A stretch of 64,000 bases of DNA from Hybos culiciformis (GCA_964007475.1 OZ023273.1:146169308-146233307); one strand, 5' to 3'. Shown: positions 40,901 to 56,280, numbered from the stretch's first letter. Made by a program: numbers and translations. Notes: generated from the letters alone by a model not told the origin.

Positions 40901-43900
40901 TTTATTCAAATTTTTCTTTTTTACGATAATTTTAATTAAAATATGTTTTATATTTATTTTTGCAGAAATATTCAAATGTAAATAAATATTTACAGCGAAT
41001 TTTTACGGTTTCAAATACTTTGAGTTACATTGAGTATGATTTAATTCATTGAAATAATTTTTTTTTTTTTGAATTTTTTTAATTATATTTTCTTTATGTC
41101 TACTTTTCATAAAACCGAAGACTAAAATGTCATCATATATCAATTACATCAAATAAAATTATAAATTTTGTAACACAGTGTCATATCTGGCTCGTATTGA
41201 CCTCATTCGTGCCCACCCTTGATATTACACATAATTCACGTGTCTACTGTACATTGTACGCATTCCCAGCAAAATACACAATATTAAGAAAAACCAATGA
41301 TTAGTGATTACAGTTTCTTTTTGAGTTCTAAACATATCAAAATTTTTACTAACGATCTTTATCGTTTTTTATATTTATCTAGCAAATATTTTTTGCATTA
41401 CTTAATTAAATATATTTTAATGAAAAAAAAAAAAAATACAATATTTTAATTTAAATTAAACTAATTTGCAATTTGACATAGCATTGAAATTGACTGTGAT
41501 TTACGAGAATGAAGTCAGCTTGATATTACCGCTTTTGAACTTTTCTGCACGAAATATATTAAATGGTTTTTTTTTCGGTTTTTATTGTTTCTGACTGCGA
41601 AACGCAATATGAATATTTTTCATATTTATTTTTGAATTACTAGAAAATTTTGAAGTCATCTTTAAATAAAAAGTAAAATTATAGAAAAAAAAAATTAATA
41701 TTAAAAAGTATAAATATGTATATACAAAATAAAAAACGGTATGATAAAAATAATAACCTTGTCCCAATTTTATTTCAATTTTCATTCACAAAACCTACAT
41801 TGATCGGTGAATTAAAAATTATAATGACGTTATGACTTCACAACTTAACAAACAACTTCAATTTTAATAAAAAAAAAATTAAAACTATAAGGCAATAACA
41901 TAATAAAGTCTCGAAGATTTCTTAGATTATTTTATTTTTTTTATTTTAAGAAAATTATTTTCTATCTGTGAGACATCACGTCACACCTAATATTATTTAT
42001 TTGAATTATTAATGAATATTTCAAAAAAAAAAATTTATTTTTTTACTAGTTTTTAGTTAAAAATAATATTGTTTTTATTAACCGGTTCTCCTACTTGCAA
42101 AAAAGAAACAAAAAACAAAATAAAATCAAATATTTGTAACAAAATTCATTGATAAAATTTTGTAATAATTTTATAAATCAAATTAAAATTGAATTAAATT
42201 TTGCATAAAAAACTAAAAAAGTTCACCAAATTTTTTGCTTCTGTTTTTTAATATTAATTTGTCAATAAAGTAATTATTTAGGCGCTTAAATTGATTTATG
42301 ATCCTATGAATGGTTTTCATCTCAAAAATTGCACAAAAATACTCCGTGTCATTTGAAGTCTTTCTTTTTTGATTTTATATAGGGCAAACCAAAGCAAAAA
42401 AATTAAGATAAATAAAAAATTTGATATAATTTTTTAATAACATTTTGATCGTAATGAATAAACCAAATTGAATCATATTATTTTGATTAATAAACGAGAA
42501 GCTTTAGTACCTATACAAAAATAAAAATAAAAATCAACAAGTTATGGATTTTTTTTTAACTTAAATTAATTTTAAACCAAGTTTATATTCTTTTTTTGCT
42601 GTATATATCTTAGGAGTCTGTATTGTAGAATAACTGCTTTTTAGCTTTAATGTGAATAAAATTTTGCATCAATAAACAGAATATTCATTGATTGAGAATA
42701 GTATTAGAATAGAAGTAGTATTTTTAATCAATAATTATACTCTTCAATAAGTTTAAGTGTCTGAAGTGTCTGAAAAAACTACTTTAATACCATAATAATT
42801 GCAGACTAAAATAATTTCTTTTTAAATTAGTTACCTACTTACTTTTTAAGAAGTTTTTTTTTTTTGAGAAATTAGCATTTATTTTAATATTGAAAAAAAA
42901 AATTATAAAAATAAAATAAATTCAATGAAAATGTATATTTAAAATGAGTAGGAGATGTTGTTCACATTTCTCAGAAGCTAATGTGTCACTTTTACTGATA
43001 TTGTAGGTTGTTTAATTTTTTTTTATTCTGTGAATAGAAATTAAAAAGTCATAACTATTATTTTTATATTGAGTTTTTTTTTTTGCTTATAAAAACATTT
43101 ATATATATCTAAACACTATATATAATTAATGCATTTTTAATTTCAGATAATAATATTTTATTTAATTTTGTTCATTTTGATTACTATACTTAAATGATAA
43201 TATGATTTATTACAAAGTACACTCATCGTTAAAATAATTAATATATAATTAAAATTCAAATATTTTGAAATATAATCCAGCCACTGTTAGATTTTGTGTT
43301 AATCACACTTCACATTAAACAATTTTCTATATATTTATTTTATTTGATTTTTGCATGACGAGTTTAATGTGTATATATGCATTAACGTATAAACTTAATT
43401 CGAAATAATTAATATTAGTTATCAGTCCCAATAATATTGACCATTACAGATAATAATTGTTTTCGTCTAATCTGTCCAAAACGTTTCTGCTCTGTCTTTG
43501 GTCTGGTGAACAGTCAAACTGCGAGCATATTAACTCATCAAAAGTTCAACTCAAAATGAAAATTATCAATTCCCTTTAAAAACTTTAGTCAACAATCAGG
43601 GAACATTTAAAAGTTTTGGATCTATCAAAAATAAATACGAATACCTTGTACACTTAAATAATGGGCAAATCTTCCATGAATATTCGTTTTTCAATTTTGT
43701 TTGTCAACATTAAAAAAAAATTTCGGCTATATTCAAATTATTATGAAAATATAACTTTTTTTGATCAATTTTGTCATTAAATTATGAAAAAATAAATTAA
43801 TAAAAATTTGTCACGATTTTTTTTCTTTTTTTTTATGATTTCGTAGCATAATTTATTTTAAATTAGGAATGAAATAAAAGAAAAATCACATAAAATTTGT

Positions 43901-44300
43901 AAATTAGCATTTTTTTTTTGTGTGTTTAAAAAATGTAAAGAAGAAATAAAAAATTACTTATATAAAAATTAAATTAAAAAAAAAAACAAAAATTATTTCA
44001 TTTTATTTGAATTTTTTTTATGTTTATTTCTGAGAAAGTCTCATGGTAATTTTACATGATAAAATTTATTTCTGATAATTTTATAAAAAATAAAAAAATA
44101 TGTTTAAATCAATCAAAATAACAAATTTTCTTATACTACATTATTTGCTTTGTAATTTACATAAGTGAAAATATTTAAGCTTTTGAAAAATAATTTCCTA
44201 AACAAAAGTTTTTTGTTTTTCGTTAAAAAAAAAAAGAATAAAAATAATTTTTCATAATTTATCATAAATTAAATGTATCAAATTTGTGGTAAAATGCATT
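25929..44300. other. Upstream region, no gene recognised
   Basis: About 18 kb of AT-rich DNA upstream of the start codon, with many poly-T/poly-A runs (notably 26005-26130, 29330-29540, 30300-30490, 34070-34580). Short ORFs on both strands (for example at 28556, 34340, 37918 and 38115) are Phe/Ile/Lys/Asn-rich and match nothing I know. It probably holds 5' UTR introns and enhancers of the spectraplakin gene, but no specific site can be supported. Confidence 0.6.
40325..40372. repeat. Short tandem duplication, 26-bp period
   Basis: TTTTCTTTTGCTGT(A/C)CACCAT occurs twice, starting at 40325 and 40351. It is two copies only, likely replication slippage. Confidence 0.6.
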
Positions 44301-47300
44301 GACCGGAAATCATAGAAAGAGATGAGTCGAATTTCATCTAATGGATCTATTGTTGATTCCAATAAAAAAACAAGCATCAAATATAAGTATGTACACGTTA
44401 GTCAAAGTTTCGCTTTATTGGCGAAACTTCATGGCCACTGAATTTATGAAGTTTTTATTTGATATTATGCAATTCGCGATAGATGTGAAAATATTCTTGC
44501 ATGCTATCCTAGTTTCTAGTAAAGTACTCAAGTATTCAAGACAGGCGCAAGACTTTAAATAAATGAACGTTGAACTCCTCGGAATAGAACAAGAAAATAT
44601 ATTAGGTTGCTTTCACACGTTTCTGTGAAATCGTGAATAACTTCTTAACGTTCTTTCTTCGAGATTATGTCACTGACTCTGCATACAAATTATTAATTTT
44701 TTAACTAAATGCAGCCTCTAAGGGCAACAAAAAGGTAAAAATTGTTGTTTTACTCCCTGGAAAAAACAACTTAAAAAAATATTTTTTCCTGGAAATCCAA
44801 AAAAAAATAAGTTTTATGATCTTCTAAAAGGAATTCAATTAAATAACAAAGAAAATAGTTTATGAAAATAATTTACTAAAATAAAATACAATTTTTGTTT
44901 TATTAATTCTTTTTTTAATCATATGCACAGTACATGATATGTACATTTTTTATGATTAAATTCAGTCCAAAAGATATAAATACTGACATCATTGTTAAGG
45001 CCCAAGAAATATTAACCTTATTTTTAAGTTTCTTTTTATCTTTTTTTTTTTAAGTAATTCAGATTTTTTAAGTATTAATACCGGCACATTCAAAACATAT
45101 TAAAATTAGAAAACAGAAATAATAAAAAAAAAAAACTACCAAAAATGGTCACCTAAATATAAACTTTGAAAAGAAATATTTATTTTTAATAAATTTAGTT
45201 TTTTCAATGTCACCAAATTTGGATATTCCTTGGTTTATGTAGGCTGATCATTTTTACAAATTAACATTATCTTTGAAATATTAGAAAATGTATGTAAATA
45301 AAATTATTTTTGTAAAGTTTATTCGAACTGAGAGCGATGACCACGTCTATATGATGTCAGAATAATAATACCTACTTAATTAAAAAAAATAAGGTAGGTA
45401 CTAAATAATTTGTTTTATATATATATTTTTTTTTAATTATAACTTTAGAATAAAATAAAATAAATTATTGTAAACTATCAATAAAATTAGGTAATTATTA
45501 TGATTTTAATAGTACAATAAAAATTTCAAAGTCACAATTAAAGCAAGTATATAATAAACAATATATGAAATAAATTTAAAATTAATAAAATTATCGTTAC
45601 GCGAAATATAATGTAGGTACGTACATATGTATAATGAACTTTTGAATGAATATGACATTATAACACAACAATGAAAATGTATATTAATTTTAATTTAGAT
45701 TTTAATGTGGAAAGCAATATACTTGTAATAAAGTAAGAATAAAATTTATAAATAATTAAGTACATCCTATATCCATGTAAAATATCATTAGTTTTATTTT
45801 CATATTTACACCCAGTAGTAAGTGTGCCTACAATTTTCTTTATTGATTCAGTTTTAAAACTTTGCACAATTTTTTGAATTATCAACTATATTTTTGGCAT
45901 GACAAAAATCAAAGTAATTAAATGATCAATGGGAATACTACTAAATTTTTGTGCATTATACTTGACTGCGGTTAAAGTTAGAAATTATGGGCTTATTATT
46001 CGTTTATTTATTTTAAAATTTGCCTTTTAAATTAAGATAAAAATAAACTTTCCTCTTCATTAACTCAAACAAAAAAAAAATTTGTACATTTTTGTAACTG
46101 CTGTTATAAGTTGTACATTTTTATACAAATCTCAATCTGATTATATAAGTGTAGTGAAAATATATAAAGATGCTTTCACATATTTTTTCAACAAATAAAC
46201 ACTTGACACAAAAATATGTGACTTTGATGCAAAGTCAAAAATAAATTTATATGCATGCACAATTTTACTAATATTTAACATTCGAAAAGAAATAAAAAAT
46301 GAAATGTTTTTTTTCACCCAAAATTAGGTATTTTATGGAATTTTTTTTTTGTTTTGTATATTATATGTTATTAATTTACTGAGTCTAAAATAAAAAAAAA
46401 ATATTCTCATATCTGCATTTAATTTTATTTATTAGTTTTTATCCCCTTTCATTATAATGAAAAAAAAAAAATAAAAAATAATTTTAATTTTTATTGCATG
46501 GTTATTTATATATTTTTTTAATGTCTCCTCCAAAGTTATTTTCCAACATAAAAATTTTGTGTTATGTTTATGTTTTATAATCTGACGATGATAGTAAAAA
46601 CTATTGTTTTGTATTTGGAAGAAAGATCAGATAATTTTTTGATTTTTGAAATATAAAATTTTTGAATTAATACTTTTTTTTAAAAATATTAGAATGAAAA
46701 AATCTTATTTAATTTATGGCAGATATAAAAATTATAATATTACCTATAACTAAGCTATAAGCTATAACTATATTAGCTCTTTTAAAGTTCAACCCATTAA
46801 AACAAATTTTTTAGCAATTTATTTAATGAGGAATTTCACACCATAGTATACTTCAATTATTTTTAACTAAAATAAGTATACACATGTATGTAGTTGAAAA
46901 AGAAAACCTTTTCTGGAATAAAAAAAATAAATAAATTTATACAACATTAAATGGGGAACAAAAAAAAATTAAACTGAGAATTAAAACACAACATATGTAA
47001 AACGAAATTAAATTTTAATTAATGTTTTTTCTTCCAGAAATTAATGTACAATAAATGTCTAAATTCATTTCCATTTTTGTCAAATAAACAAATCATAAAA
47101 TAAACAAGCGTGAACATAAAATAAATTTATTTTCGAATAAATATTAAATTTCTATCTAGTTAATGCAACAGATTAAGATGCAGTCGTACTGAATTAAACA
47201 CACTAATTCAAACAACATAACAATTTTTTTTTATGCAAGTATTATTAATAAGAATTTTCTGGAAAAATGTATTAATTTAACCACTCACATATGTTTGCCG

Positions 47301-50300
47301 TTTCAAATATGCGTGGAACTAACTGGTACAATTGTCATTGAAAAATTATTGAATGGAATTTTTATTTTAAAACTGCGAGATTAATGTTCTAACAAGCCTG
47401 GCAAATTTAATGCGAAAAAGAGAAAAAAGTTGCTGGATTTATCTAGTTCGGAAGCTAGTCGTAGCTAATCGAAGAAAAATTTGGTACGAATATTGTATAA
47501 AATCAAGAACTATCCAAGAACAAAAATCTTTAAGTCTGTACAAAATATAAATATAATTTAGAAATCATTGTTTCTAATTAAAATTTTCGATTATTTTAAT
47601 ACTAATCAAATTTTAAATATAGGTTTTGAGATACTAGAATTTATATAAAATGCTTAATTAATGAATGAATAAAAATATTTGTACCTCTTTTTAAAATAAT
47701 AATCCTAAAAAATTATACAGCATAGTTATAGGTATTTATGTCATGTTTATGATATAAATTGTAAAAATTATCATTAAATGCTAATTTCAATCAAACCTGT
47801 TACAAAACTTTTACTAAAAATAATTCATTTCTAAATTATGCTGAATATTAAAGCTTCAAATGATGATGTCATTTAAAACTTAAATAAAATATCGAACTAG
47901 TTTTAATCGCTACAAGACGCCCACAATTTTCCTTTATTAATTTATTATTATTATTATTTTTTTTTTTTTTTCAAATTATAAATCAAAATTTTATAAATTT
48001 TCATTTTATATTTTTGCATTAATTTTCTTAACAACAAATAATATTTATTTATGTGTACAGTATATGTCTAATAATTGCAACAAATACACATTTTTCTTTT
48101 TATTTCGCAGTCTTATATTATATGTGGGGGTTGTCTGAAGTCTAACTAGACTGACCGGAATTTTTAATAAATTTTTTAATTTTTTTGCGATAACAACCAA
48201 ACTTAGTATTGTAGTACAAGAAGAAAGAAATTTAAAATAAGATTTTTTTTTAAAATTTACTATTTATATTATTTGAAACATCATTTCAAATTGATATTCG
48301 TAGATTTGTGAAGATAAGAAGAAAAATTCGGAATAAAATAATATTGTTTTTTAGCAGAGTAATTAAAATTTCAAAATGAATGACCAGCTTCGAAAGAAAT
48401 TTAAAACGAAAACAGAATTAAAAATAATTATAAAAAAAAAATTACATTATTTATCATCCATTCTTAACTTTGGAAGTCTATTAAATACGGATAGAAAATT
48501 TCTAGATTAAAATAAAATATATTTTATGTCGAGTTTAAAAATATTATACACTCTGAAAGCTCAACAATTATCGATTTTTTTATTTATTTCTTCAATCTAT
48601 GTAAAATAATTAAGTAAAATTCTTATAAAATCTAAGGTCCCATTACAATGGTATTGAAACAATAAACAACTGATTAGTTATAATTTCGCCAAAGTTATAA
48701 AGTTCTTAGTTTCGTAAAATTCCTTAAATACTTCGCTTTAATTAATGAATAATACACGAATAAGACTTTTACATTTCTATTATTAAATATTTTTAATTAC
48801 CCACATTCAGATATTTTTAGTAAAAGGCAATTTTTATCTACATATATTTAGATAAAGTATGTGTAACAAAAGAATTTCTAATGTAATTAAATATACCTAC
48901 ATTCATACTTATGTTTAATAAATTTGTGACTTTTATATTAATTTGAAATCATAATAATAATAAAAAATTATGTTATTGGGTTATTTTGAATTTATAATAA
49001 GAAACTGAGAAAAATAACAGATATGTACCCTTTAATGAGGTTACAATTCTGAGAAATTTTTTCTTTTTTTTTTATAAGAAGCTAACAATTTATTTTATTT
49101 ATTACTGACTACTAATAAATATATATGTAATACATATTATATGTATGTTAACAGAGAAAGTTTCATAATAATGTTTATACATAAGTTTTATTTTTATTTA
49201 ATTGGAATTTGGTTTTTTTTTTTTTCAATTTTCTTGACAAAAACTTGTCTGGAAGAATTTATTAACGAATAGATATAGATAAAAATAAAAAAGTGAATTT
49301 TAAGTTTAAATATTCACGGGGCTAATATGGTTTTATATAACTATATGTATATGGCAGTAGGGTTCATAAATATTATGTAAATTTTATTAATAAGTAATCG
49401 CCTTTATACTCAAAATTCGAGTAAAAAACTTTTAATTTGATTTTGATGAATGATAAGTAAGTATGTGTATTAACAAATAAGCTATTCGATGTCCAAGCTA
49501 ACGTATTAATCAAAAATAAAAAAAAAAGGCGCAAACAATATTATGGTCAAATTTGGTCCATAAGTGTCGCCTATGGAGGAGGTACTCAAAGGTTTGTATG
49601 GCAAAAAAAGTTAGCAGATTTTTATACAGATATTAATGAATCCTGAAAAAGTTCCCAACAAAAAGAAACGAAATAAAGTGTGAGCAGGAACTTGAAAAGA
49701 GCAAGTCCCATTCTTAGATCCTTCAAACAACGAAAACTGTGAATTATTGAGAAGACACATCATTTGAATCTTGTTTTATTTGTAGTTATATGAAAAAACA
49801 CAATGAAGATAAAATTGTTACAAATTTTGTACTTAATTTGTTTTTCAACTTAATTTCATATTTCTATACTCAAGCGCGAATAATCTTCTGTACTATAATT
49901 ACTTGAAAATTAATTTCATCATTTTTTATATTATTTCTATAAGAAGTTTTAAATGATTAGATCTTGATTATTATTTTGATTTACTTTTCTAATAGTGTTT
50001 CTTTGCTAATAATTAGAAAATATTCGCATTCAAAACCATATGAAAAAATTGTATGTATTTTCATAAAAAACCTACTATAAATTTGTGTGGAAAAATAATG
50101 AACAAAAAAAAATAAAATTTAGGCGAAAGTTAGGTCTTGTTTTAACAAACAGAAGAAGAAAAAAAAAGAATTTTATATTTAAGACAATATTTCTGAATTT
50201 TCTATATGATTTTATAAAAACTGTAAGATTTGTGAAAATAAACATAATTTATAAGAAAAAAAATAGTATTCAATTTCTTTTCCCTCTTGCATTGTGTATA

Positions 50301-52051
50301 TATATTTTTTTTTTTTTAACATAAATATCTCCTTCACCTTGAATTTAAGATTCATGTTTAAAAAAAATTTGTACATAATATAAAACGTATGTCGGTCTGT
50401 CAATGTGAACATAAGTATAATGTGTTTTTTTAGAAGTGATCTCAAACCCTTTGACTTGGTAAAGAATTAATTGTATTATTTTGATCAAATCTAATATTCT
50501 GTCATTTTCTATGGGATTGAAATTTTTCGAGAATGGTTGAAATTACTTATTTTTTAGTATTTACATGATGCAGCTATGTATCTTATGTACTATATATTTT
50601 AGAATGATATATAATGCCTTATAATTTATTATAATTCTGTAATAAAATTGTCTAAGAATGTAATGTTTACGATTTCTTTGTTAATGCAATTTATTTATAA
50701 TAATTATTTAGCTGACTACAAATCGAAATAAAATTACGTGAATAAATTTTCAAAAAATTGTATATATGAAAACTGATAGCTTCGAGTAAAAGGCAATTTA
50801 AAGTTTTTGCAAAAATAAAAATTCTTTTGAAGTTTCATATTTAAATAAAATAAGATATTTTCATTTTTATCAGAAAAAAACGTGCTGAATATGTGAAAAC
50901 AAGATTTACAATAATGTTGAGTAGTAGTAGTTGTACTTATAAAATTCTCAACAGGGAATCTAATGATGATACACAATCAAAAAACAACAAATAAGCATAC
51001 ACCATTTTTATTTTCAACCGACCATTTAATCTCTTCATATACAGTATTTCTAGCACACGAGATTTATCTATTAAAATTCGAATACCACTATGTCCGAACT
51101 TTCAATATTTAACAACTAATATATAGTCTAATAGTCTATTACTATTAATTGTGAATCTGAATTATTTGAAACTAAAAATCAATAAACCACTCAATTCTGA
51201 AAGCTCGTACCTCTTTATAGAATTCTTGTTTAAATAGTTAATTATTGAAAAAAGAAACTTAAGAAAATTATTATCCAATCATTAATAATTTTTTTCTGTT
51301 TGTGCTATTTGTTTTTTATACACACATGTGAAACAAACATACTTTAAATTTTGTTGGAAATTCTATCAATGTAAACTGTGGTATATTTTTTTTCAATAAT
51401 TTTTAAATATATTATGAAGGAAAAATAAAAATTGTTCCATAAGAGATTCATAATAAAAAACATATATTTACAATATAAATTATAAGATAAATGTATATGT
51501 CTAATGTAAAAAACTGTACAATGTACATAATAAGATATTTGCCTTTGGCATTTCATAATTTTCTAAGGTTTCATTAATTTTTGAGCACAATATTAATTAT
51601 TTCACTAATAGGCAATTATTTTATATTTTATTTACAAAAAAAAATCTCCGCAAATCATATGTGTTCCAAAATAATTATCATTTGGAACGTAAATCTGCAC
51701 ATGCATTCAAATATTCATGGTATTTAGAATATAAACGAAAAGATCAACTGAAAGAATTTAAGACATAGGAAATTTGTCAAAACTCTGATGTTCTATTTAA
51801 GTTCTTGATTTTTTTTTAAAAAATTCAAATAATTTAGTCCAATTCTCGGTGAAACAAATAAAACCAAGTTATATATTTACAACATAATATTATCAAAGAA
51901 TTCTTATTCTTTGATATTATATACTAAGTCGAGTTTATCCCGTAGTAATTTTGCATCAAATTGAGTTTTATAATACTTCTAATCAAAGTTCATGTCAAAT
52001 CATTTGCTCAGAATGGATTAGAAAAAATGGAAAAAAAAATTAAAATAATTA
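44301..52051. other. Upstream region, no gene recognised
   Basis: AT-rich non-coding DNA. A somewhat less AT-rich patch at 44300-44760 carries a 73-codon plus-strand ORF with no recognisable domain, and another patch at 49530-49740 has no long ORF. Either may be an old, decayed transposon, but no terminal repeats or transposase motifs are visible. Confidence 0.55.
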
Positions 52052-52338
52052 TCTATGTGTCTATCTATCTATGTATTTTTAAAGATTAAATGTTGTTCGT
52101 TGGCAAGTGCATAACTTGAGAACGGTTGCACCGATTTGGATAATTTTTGTTTTTAAATGTTCGTAATAGTTCGAATAAGACTTTTAGGTAAGTACTTAAA
52201 GAAAAATTGGAAAGTTGCCCGAAAAATTAAGAAATTCGGGAAAAAGTAAAAGTACTTTTTTCAACCGATTTTTGTATGAACTCAAGATTATAACTCTTAT
52301 TCATAAAGAGTAGGCTATAGCGAAGCAAGGTTCACTAG
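52052..52338 (+). mobile_element. Small Helitron-like element
   Basis: Starts TCTATGTGTCTATC after an A and ends GCGAAGCAAGGTTCACTAG before a T, fitting the 5'-TC ... CTAG-3' ends and A/T target of Helitrons. The internal ACTTGAGAACGGTTGCACCGATTTGGAT block is the degenerate 'ACxxCT..AACGGxTGxACCGATTT' opening seen in many insect Helitrons and related short elements. It is 287 bp and has no coding capacity. No convincing 3' hairpin is visible, so the assignment is moderate. Confidence 0.55.
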
Positions 52339-55300
52339 TTTTTTTCAATAAAACTGTTTGCATCTTTAAACACAGTAATGGTTCTTAAACAATGTGTTTC
52401 TAATTTTAATAAATACTTCTTATTATATATACATATAAATGTACATTGATTTACTTTTTATTTTGATGACCTTTAACTATATTATTAGTAATATTTGATA
52501 TTTCGCAAAATTTTCCTTCAATAAGCAGTGTGTCTTACTTAATTTCGAAAATCTTATAATAATTACTGCTTTAACATAATGCTTTTTTTTTTTGTTCATA
52601 CTTTAACAATAATTAATTTTTAACTCTTCAAATTTTTTTTTTTTTTTTTAATAATGAAGTTTTGAACTTTTGAAATTAAATAATTAATTATTTAGTTTTT
52701 ATCTTCAAATATATATTATGCATTAAACATTTATTTGTTTTATTTTGGCTTTACCTTGACCACATATATTATTTTATGTTTCTTGTGTGTGTAATTAAAT
52801 GGTAATTCATAAGAATTAAAAAAAATTTGAAAAATAAAATTAACTCATTATGTTAAAGATTCTTGTATGTTTAACAAAAAATTATTAAAAAAAAAAAAAA
52901 TTTAACACTTTACTCTAAACAATTAACTTTTTGTTATCTTTTTTTTTTTTTCAAGTTTAAGTAATTCAACCTTACAATTAAACAATTTGAATATAAGACC
53001 ATGAATCATACAATAGTTTTCTTATAACGCGATATGAATAAAAAATTAATTTAATGTCGAAAAAAGTTTTTGTTTGCATTTGACGCATTTGATGTAATCA
53101 AGCTGAACCAAATGTGGTTGGAAATTTTCGAATGATTATTTAGTAGAACTCGAAAAAAAAAAAACTATAATGCATACAGAAGTTTACTTTAACGATCATC
53201 GTATAAAAAAATCGATTTACTTACTTTTTTTATGTAAAACTTATTAAGTTAGAAATATCTCATACCGTGAAATAGTTGAAGATAAAGTAAGCAAATTTAT
53301 TTTACGTCATTCTGTATCTGGGTTTAATATCATGTGAGTACATAAGAATTTAACACACTGGATTGCGCAGTGATCAACTGCTTTCATAAGCAAGAGTAAG
53401 GGTCCCAGTTCGAAATGAATTGAATGTCACATTAATAATTCTTTTTCCATTAATATTTTATATTCATAGTTGAGAAATTAATAATAACTTTTACGATAAT
53501 TGATTTCTTGGTTATTTTTAGGCTTGTACTTGGTTCGAATATTATGACTGTAATTAAACGATAAAATAATGTATTACTTTACTTCATATTTAACTAAAAA
53601 TTGTGCAAGAATTAGTTTTTATATATATACACTCATTGACGGATAAAATTTAAAAAAAAAGTTGCTAATAAAATTATAAAATCCAGTTTATATACATTAG
53701 TTAAGTATCTATAATTTTTTTTTTGTCAAACATAATAAGGAAATTCACACACATGAGGTCATCGCAAAAAAAAAAACTTTAAGACAACGATTATTATTTT
53801 GAAATCAAAATAAAAACGCGAAAATTAAAAGTGTAAAATTTTCAAGTACATATCATATAACAAATGTTATTTCAGTCAATAATCAAGTTGAATTAAGAAG
53901 TATACTTATGCAGATGGGTAAGCTGGAATGCATACACGTAAAAACGTTTTAGATTTATCAAAAATGTATCTATTTACATACTTATGTTTGTAGTATTTTT
54001 TTTCCAAATATTTTGGGATCCACAGTCCAAAAAATAAAGAAAATAATTTCACCCAAAACAAAATTCGAATATAAAAGAAGTAAGAAATCTTAGTCTTTTT
54101 GTATTTTGTTCCTAATATAAATTATTTGTATTTTAAACTGACTAATGCATACGAACTTAATCAAGAACTTATAAGTTTTATTTAATTAATTTAATTAAAA
54201 TTGAACTCAATGGTAAAAATAAATTCAACCAAAAATAAATTTGATCCTGCATATGTAATTTTAAAGAGGATTATTTTTTAAATCAAAATTCAACTTTATA
54301 TAGTTACCAGGTTGTTAACGGCGCTTATCACAGTAAAAATAAACATTCTAATTTTAAGCTCATTACTTTATTTTATTTTAAGCTGATAAATTTATTTACT
54401 TATGTATTATTTACTATAAATGTAAAAATTTGTAAAAAGTACACTCGAAATTTAGTTGAAAGTTAAAGAAAAATTAGGGCACGATTATAGTTATTTTCAT
54501 AAATAATAAGCTTAATAGGTACGAGAAATTTTACAAGTTTTCACATTCTTAAAATTAATGTAGCGCACTATAAAGTTGATAAACAGTGCGGCATTTTCTA
54601 TACCTTTTAAAGTTACAAAGATTTTTATATTTTTTTATCTTTTACATCAAAATTTATATAGCGCCATATATTTTTTAAATGTAATTAATTTTAGTAGTAA
54701 GATATGAAATCATGTATACGTAAGTATTATTTCAAAATTAAATTTTTTTATAATCAAAAAAAAATATAGTTATAATAAACTTTACAAAAAAGAACCGTGT
54801 AATATGTCAACTACTGCTTGAGGAATTTTCTTAACTCTTTCAATACTCCATATTTTAGGTACCCAAAATTATTTGATAACTACGCAACTAATGATCAGTA
54901 CTGGGTATGACATATGTAAATTAAAAAAATTGTAAAGAAACAATCTAAACTATAATTTGAACAATTTGATTTTAAATTCTTTTATTGATTAAAAATATAA
55001 TAACTTATAAATGTTAGAAACATCTTTATTTCCCCTATAACTAAGTAAATAAATAATAATAAAAAAAAAAGTACCAGTTATGAAGAGGTTAACTAAGTCC
55101 GTTAGAATAATAAGGTAATAACCTAAAATAAATCGATTGACGTGAAAAAAGCCACACTCAATTATTTTGATGATAATTATTTTTTATATAAACTGAACTG
55201 AAGTAAAACTTTTTACGGTTGAATTGAAAAAAAAAAAAAAAAAAAACAGATTTTAAGAAAAAGATAAAAATTTCTCTTTTTTTTTTTTGTTGAATACTTT

Positions 55301-56052
55301 AATAATTTGATAATTTCCTTGATTAAAAAATAATAATAAAAATAATATTGTAAAAAAAAAATATATATACTTATATAAAATAAAAAAAAAACATTGTAAT
55401 GTTCAAAAAAAAGTAAAAAGTTTACTGTACTCCTAAAATTATATGATTTTATGAATGAAAAATTTATGATTTCCATCACAAATAAAATATATAAATATAT
55501 GAATAACACCAGATTTTAATTTTATTTTTATATGGAATTAAATACAAAAATTATATAGTTTTTTTTAATTAAAAAGCACACATATCCATATCTTTTTATT
55601 ATGCGTTGTGTATACCTAGTAATTTAAATAAATATTTGAATTATTCATCGCCGTATTTAATATTTTTAAAAATAAAAAACAGTGTTGTAGGTAATAGAGA
55701 TAATCTTAACAGTCGGTCAGACCGGTGTGAAGTTAATCAGTTATTTTTCTTAACCTACTAATTTTGCTATTTTTTCCAGAGCTATACAGAGTTTGATAGC
55801 ATAGTTTGATATTGAAAGCTATATCATCTAATTTTTATCTGTGTGTGTATGACTCAAATACATAGTGTAAATACTGGTGTTTCACTGTGTATTATACATA
55901 TTTCGATACAGCAAAAAATTTACGCTTTGTACAATGTGTGTTTTGATCAAAATGTAAGGGCTTGGAAAAAGAGTTTATTTTATCACAAAATTGGAAAATT
56001 TATAATTTCATATGAAATTATTTTTCATAGCTAAAATACAATTAATATATTA
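52339..56052. other. Upstream region, no gene recognised
   Basis: AT-rich non-coding DNA. A perfect small inverted repeat CGGTC-A-GACCG lies near 55713-55723. No coding exon, RNA gene or further transposon is supported. Confidence 0.55.
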
Positions 56053-56280
56053 AGCCCAACCATAGTTTCAGTTGCTTCCGAATCTAGTAAAAATAAAAAA
56101 GTTTTCCTAACAAAAAATGCATTACGTACGCATTACAAGCGGCTTACTTTTTTTGTGGAAATACTGAGCCCAACCATAGTTTCAGTTGCTTCCGAATCTA
56201 GTAAAAATAAAAAAGTTTTCCTAACAAAAAATGCATTACGTACGCGTTACAAGCGGCTTACTTTTTTTGTGGAAATACTG
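56053..56280. repeat. 114-bp tandem duplication
   Basis: Two head-to-tail copies (56053-56166 and 56167-56280) start AGCCCAACCATAGTTTCAG and end GTGGAAATACTG. I see a single difference (ACGTACGCATTAC against ACGTACGCGTTAC), so the duplication is recent. The unit is less AT-rich than its flanks, has no ORF of note and contains the palindrome ACGTACGT-like GTACG block. It does not resemble a transposon end. Confidence 0.95.

Noticed and set aside
44341..44562. 73-codon plus-strand ORF in a slightly GC-richer patch
   Set aside because: No recognisable domain, no splice context and no transposon motif; at best a decayed element.
53358..53420. tRNA-like segment (GCGCAGTG ... CAGTTCGAAAT)
   Set aside because: The A-box and B-box matches are poor and no cloverleaf or second copy is visible; not enough to call a SINE or tRNA.
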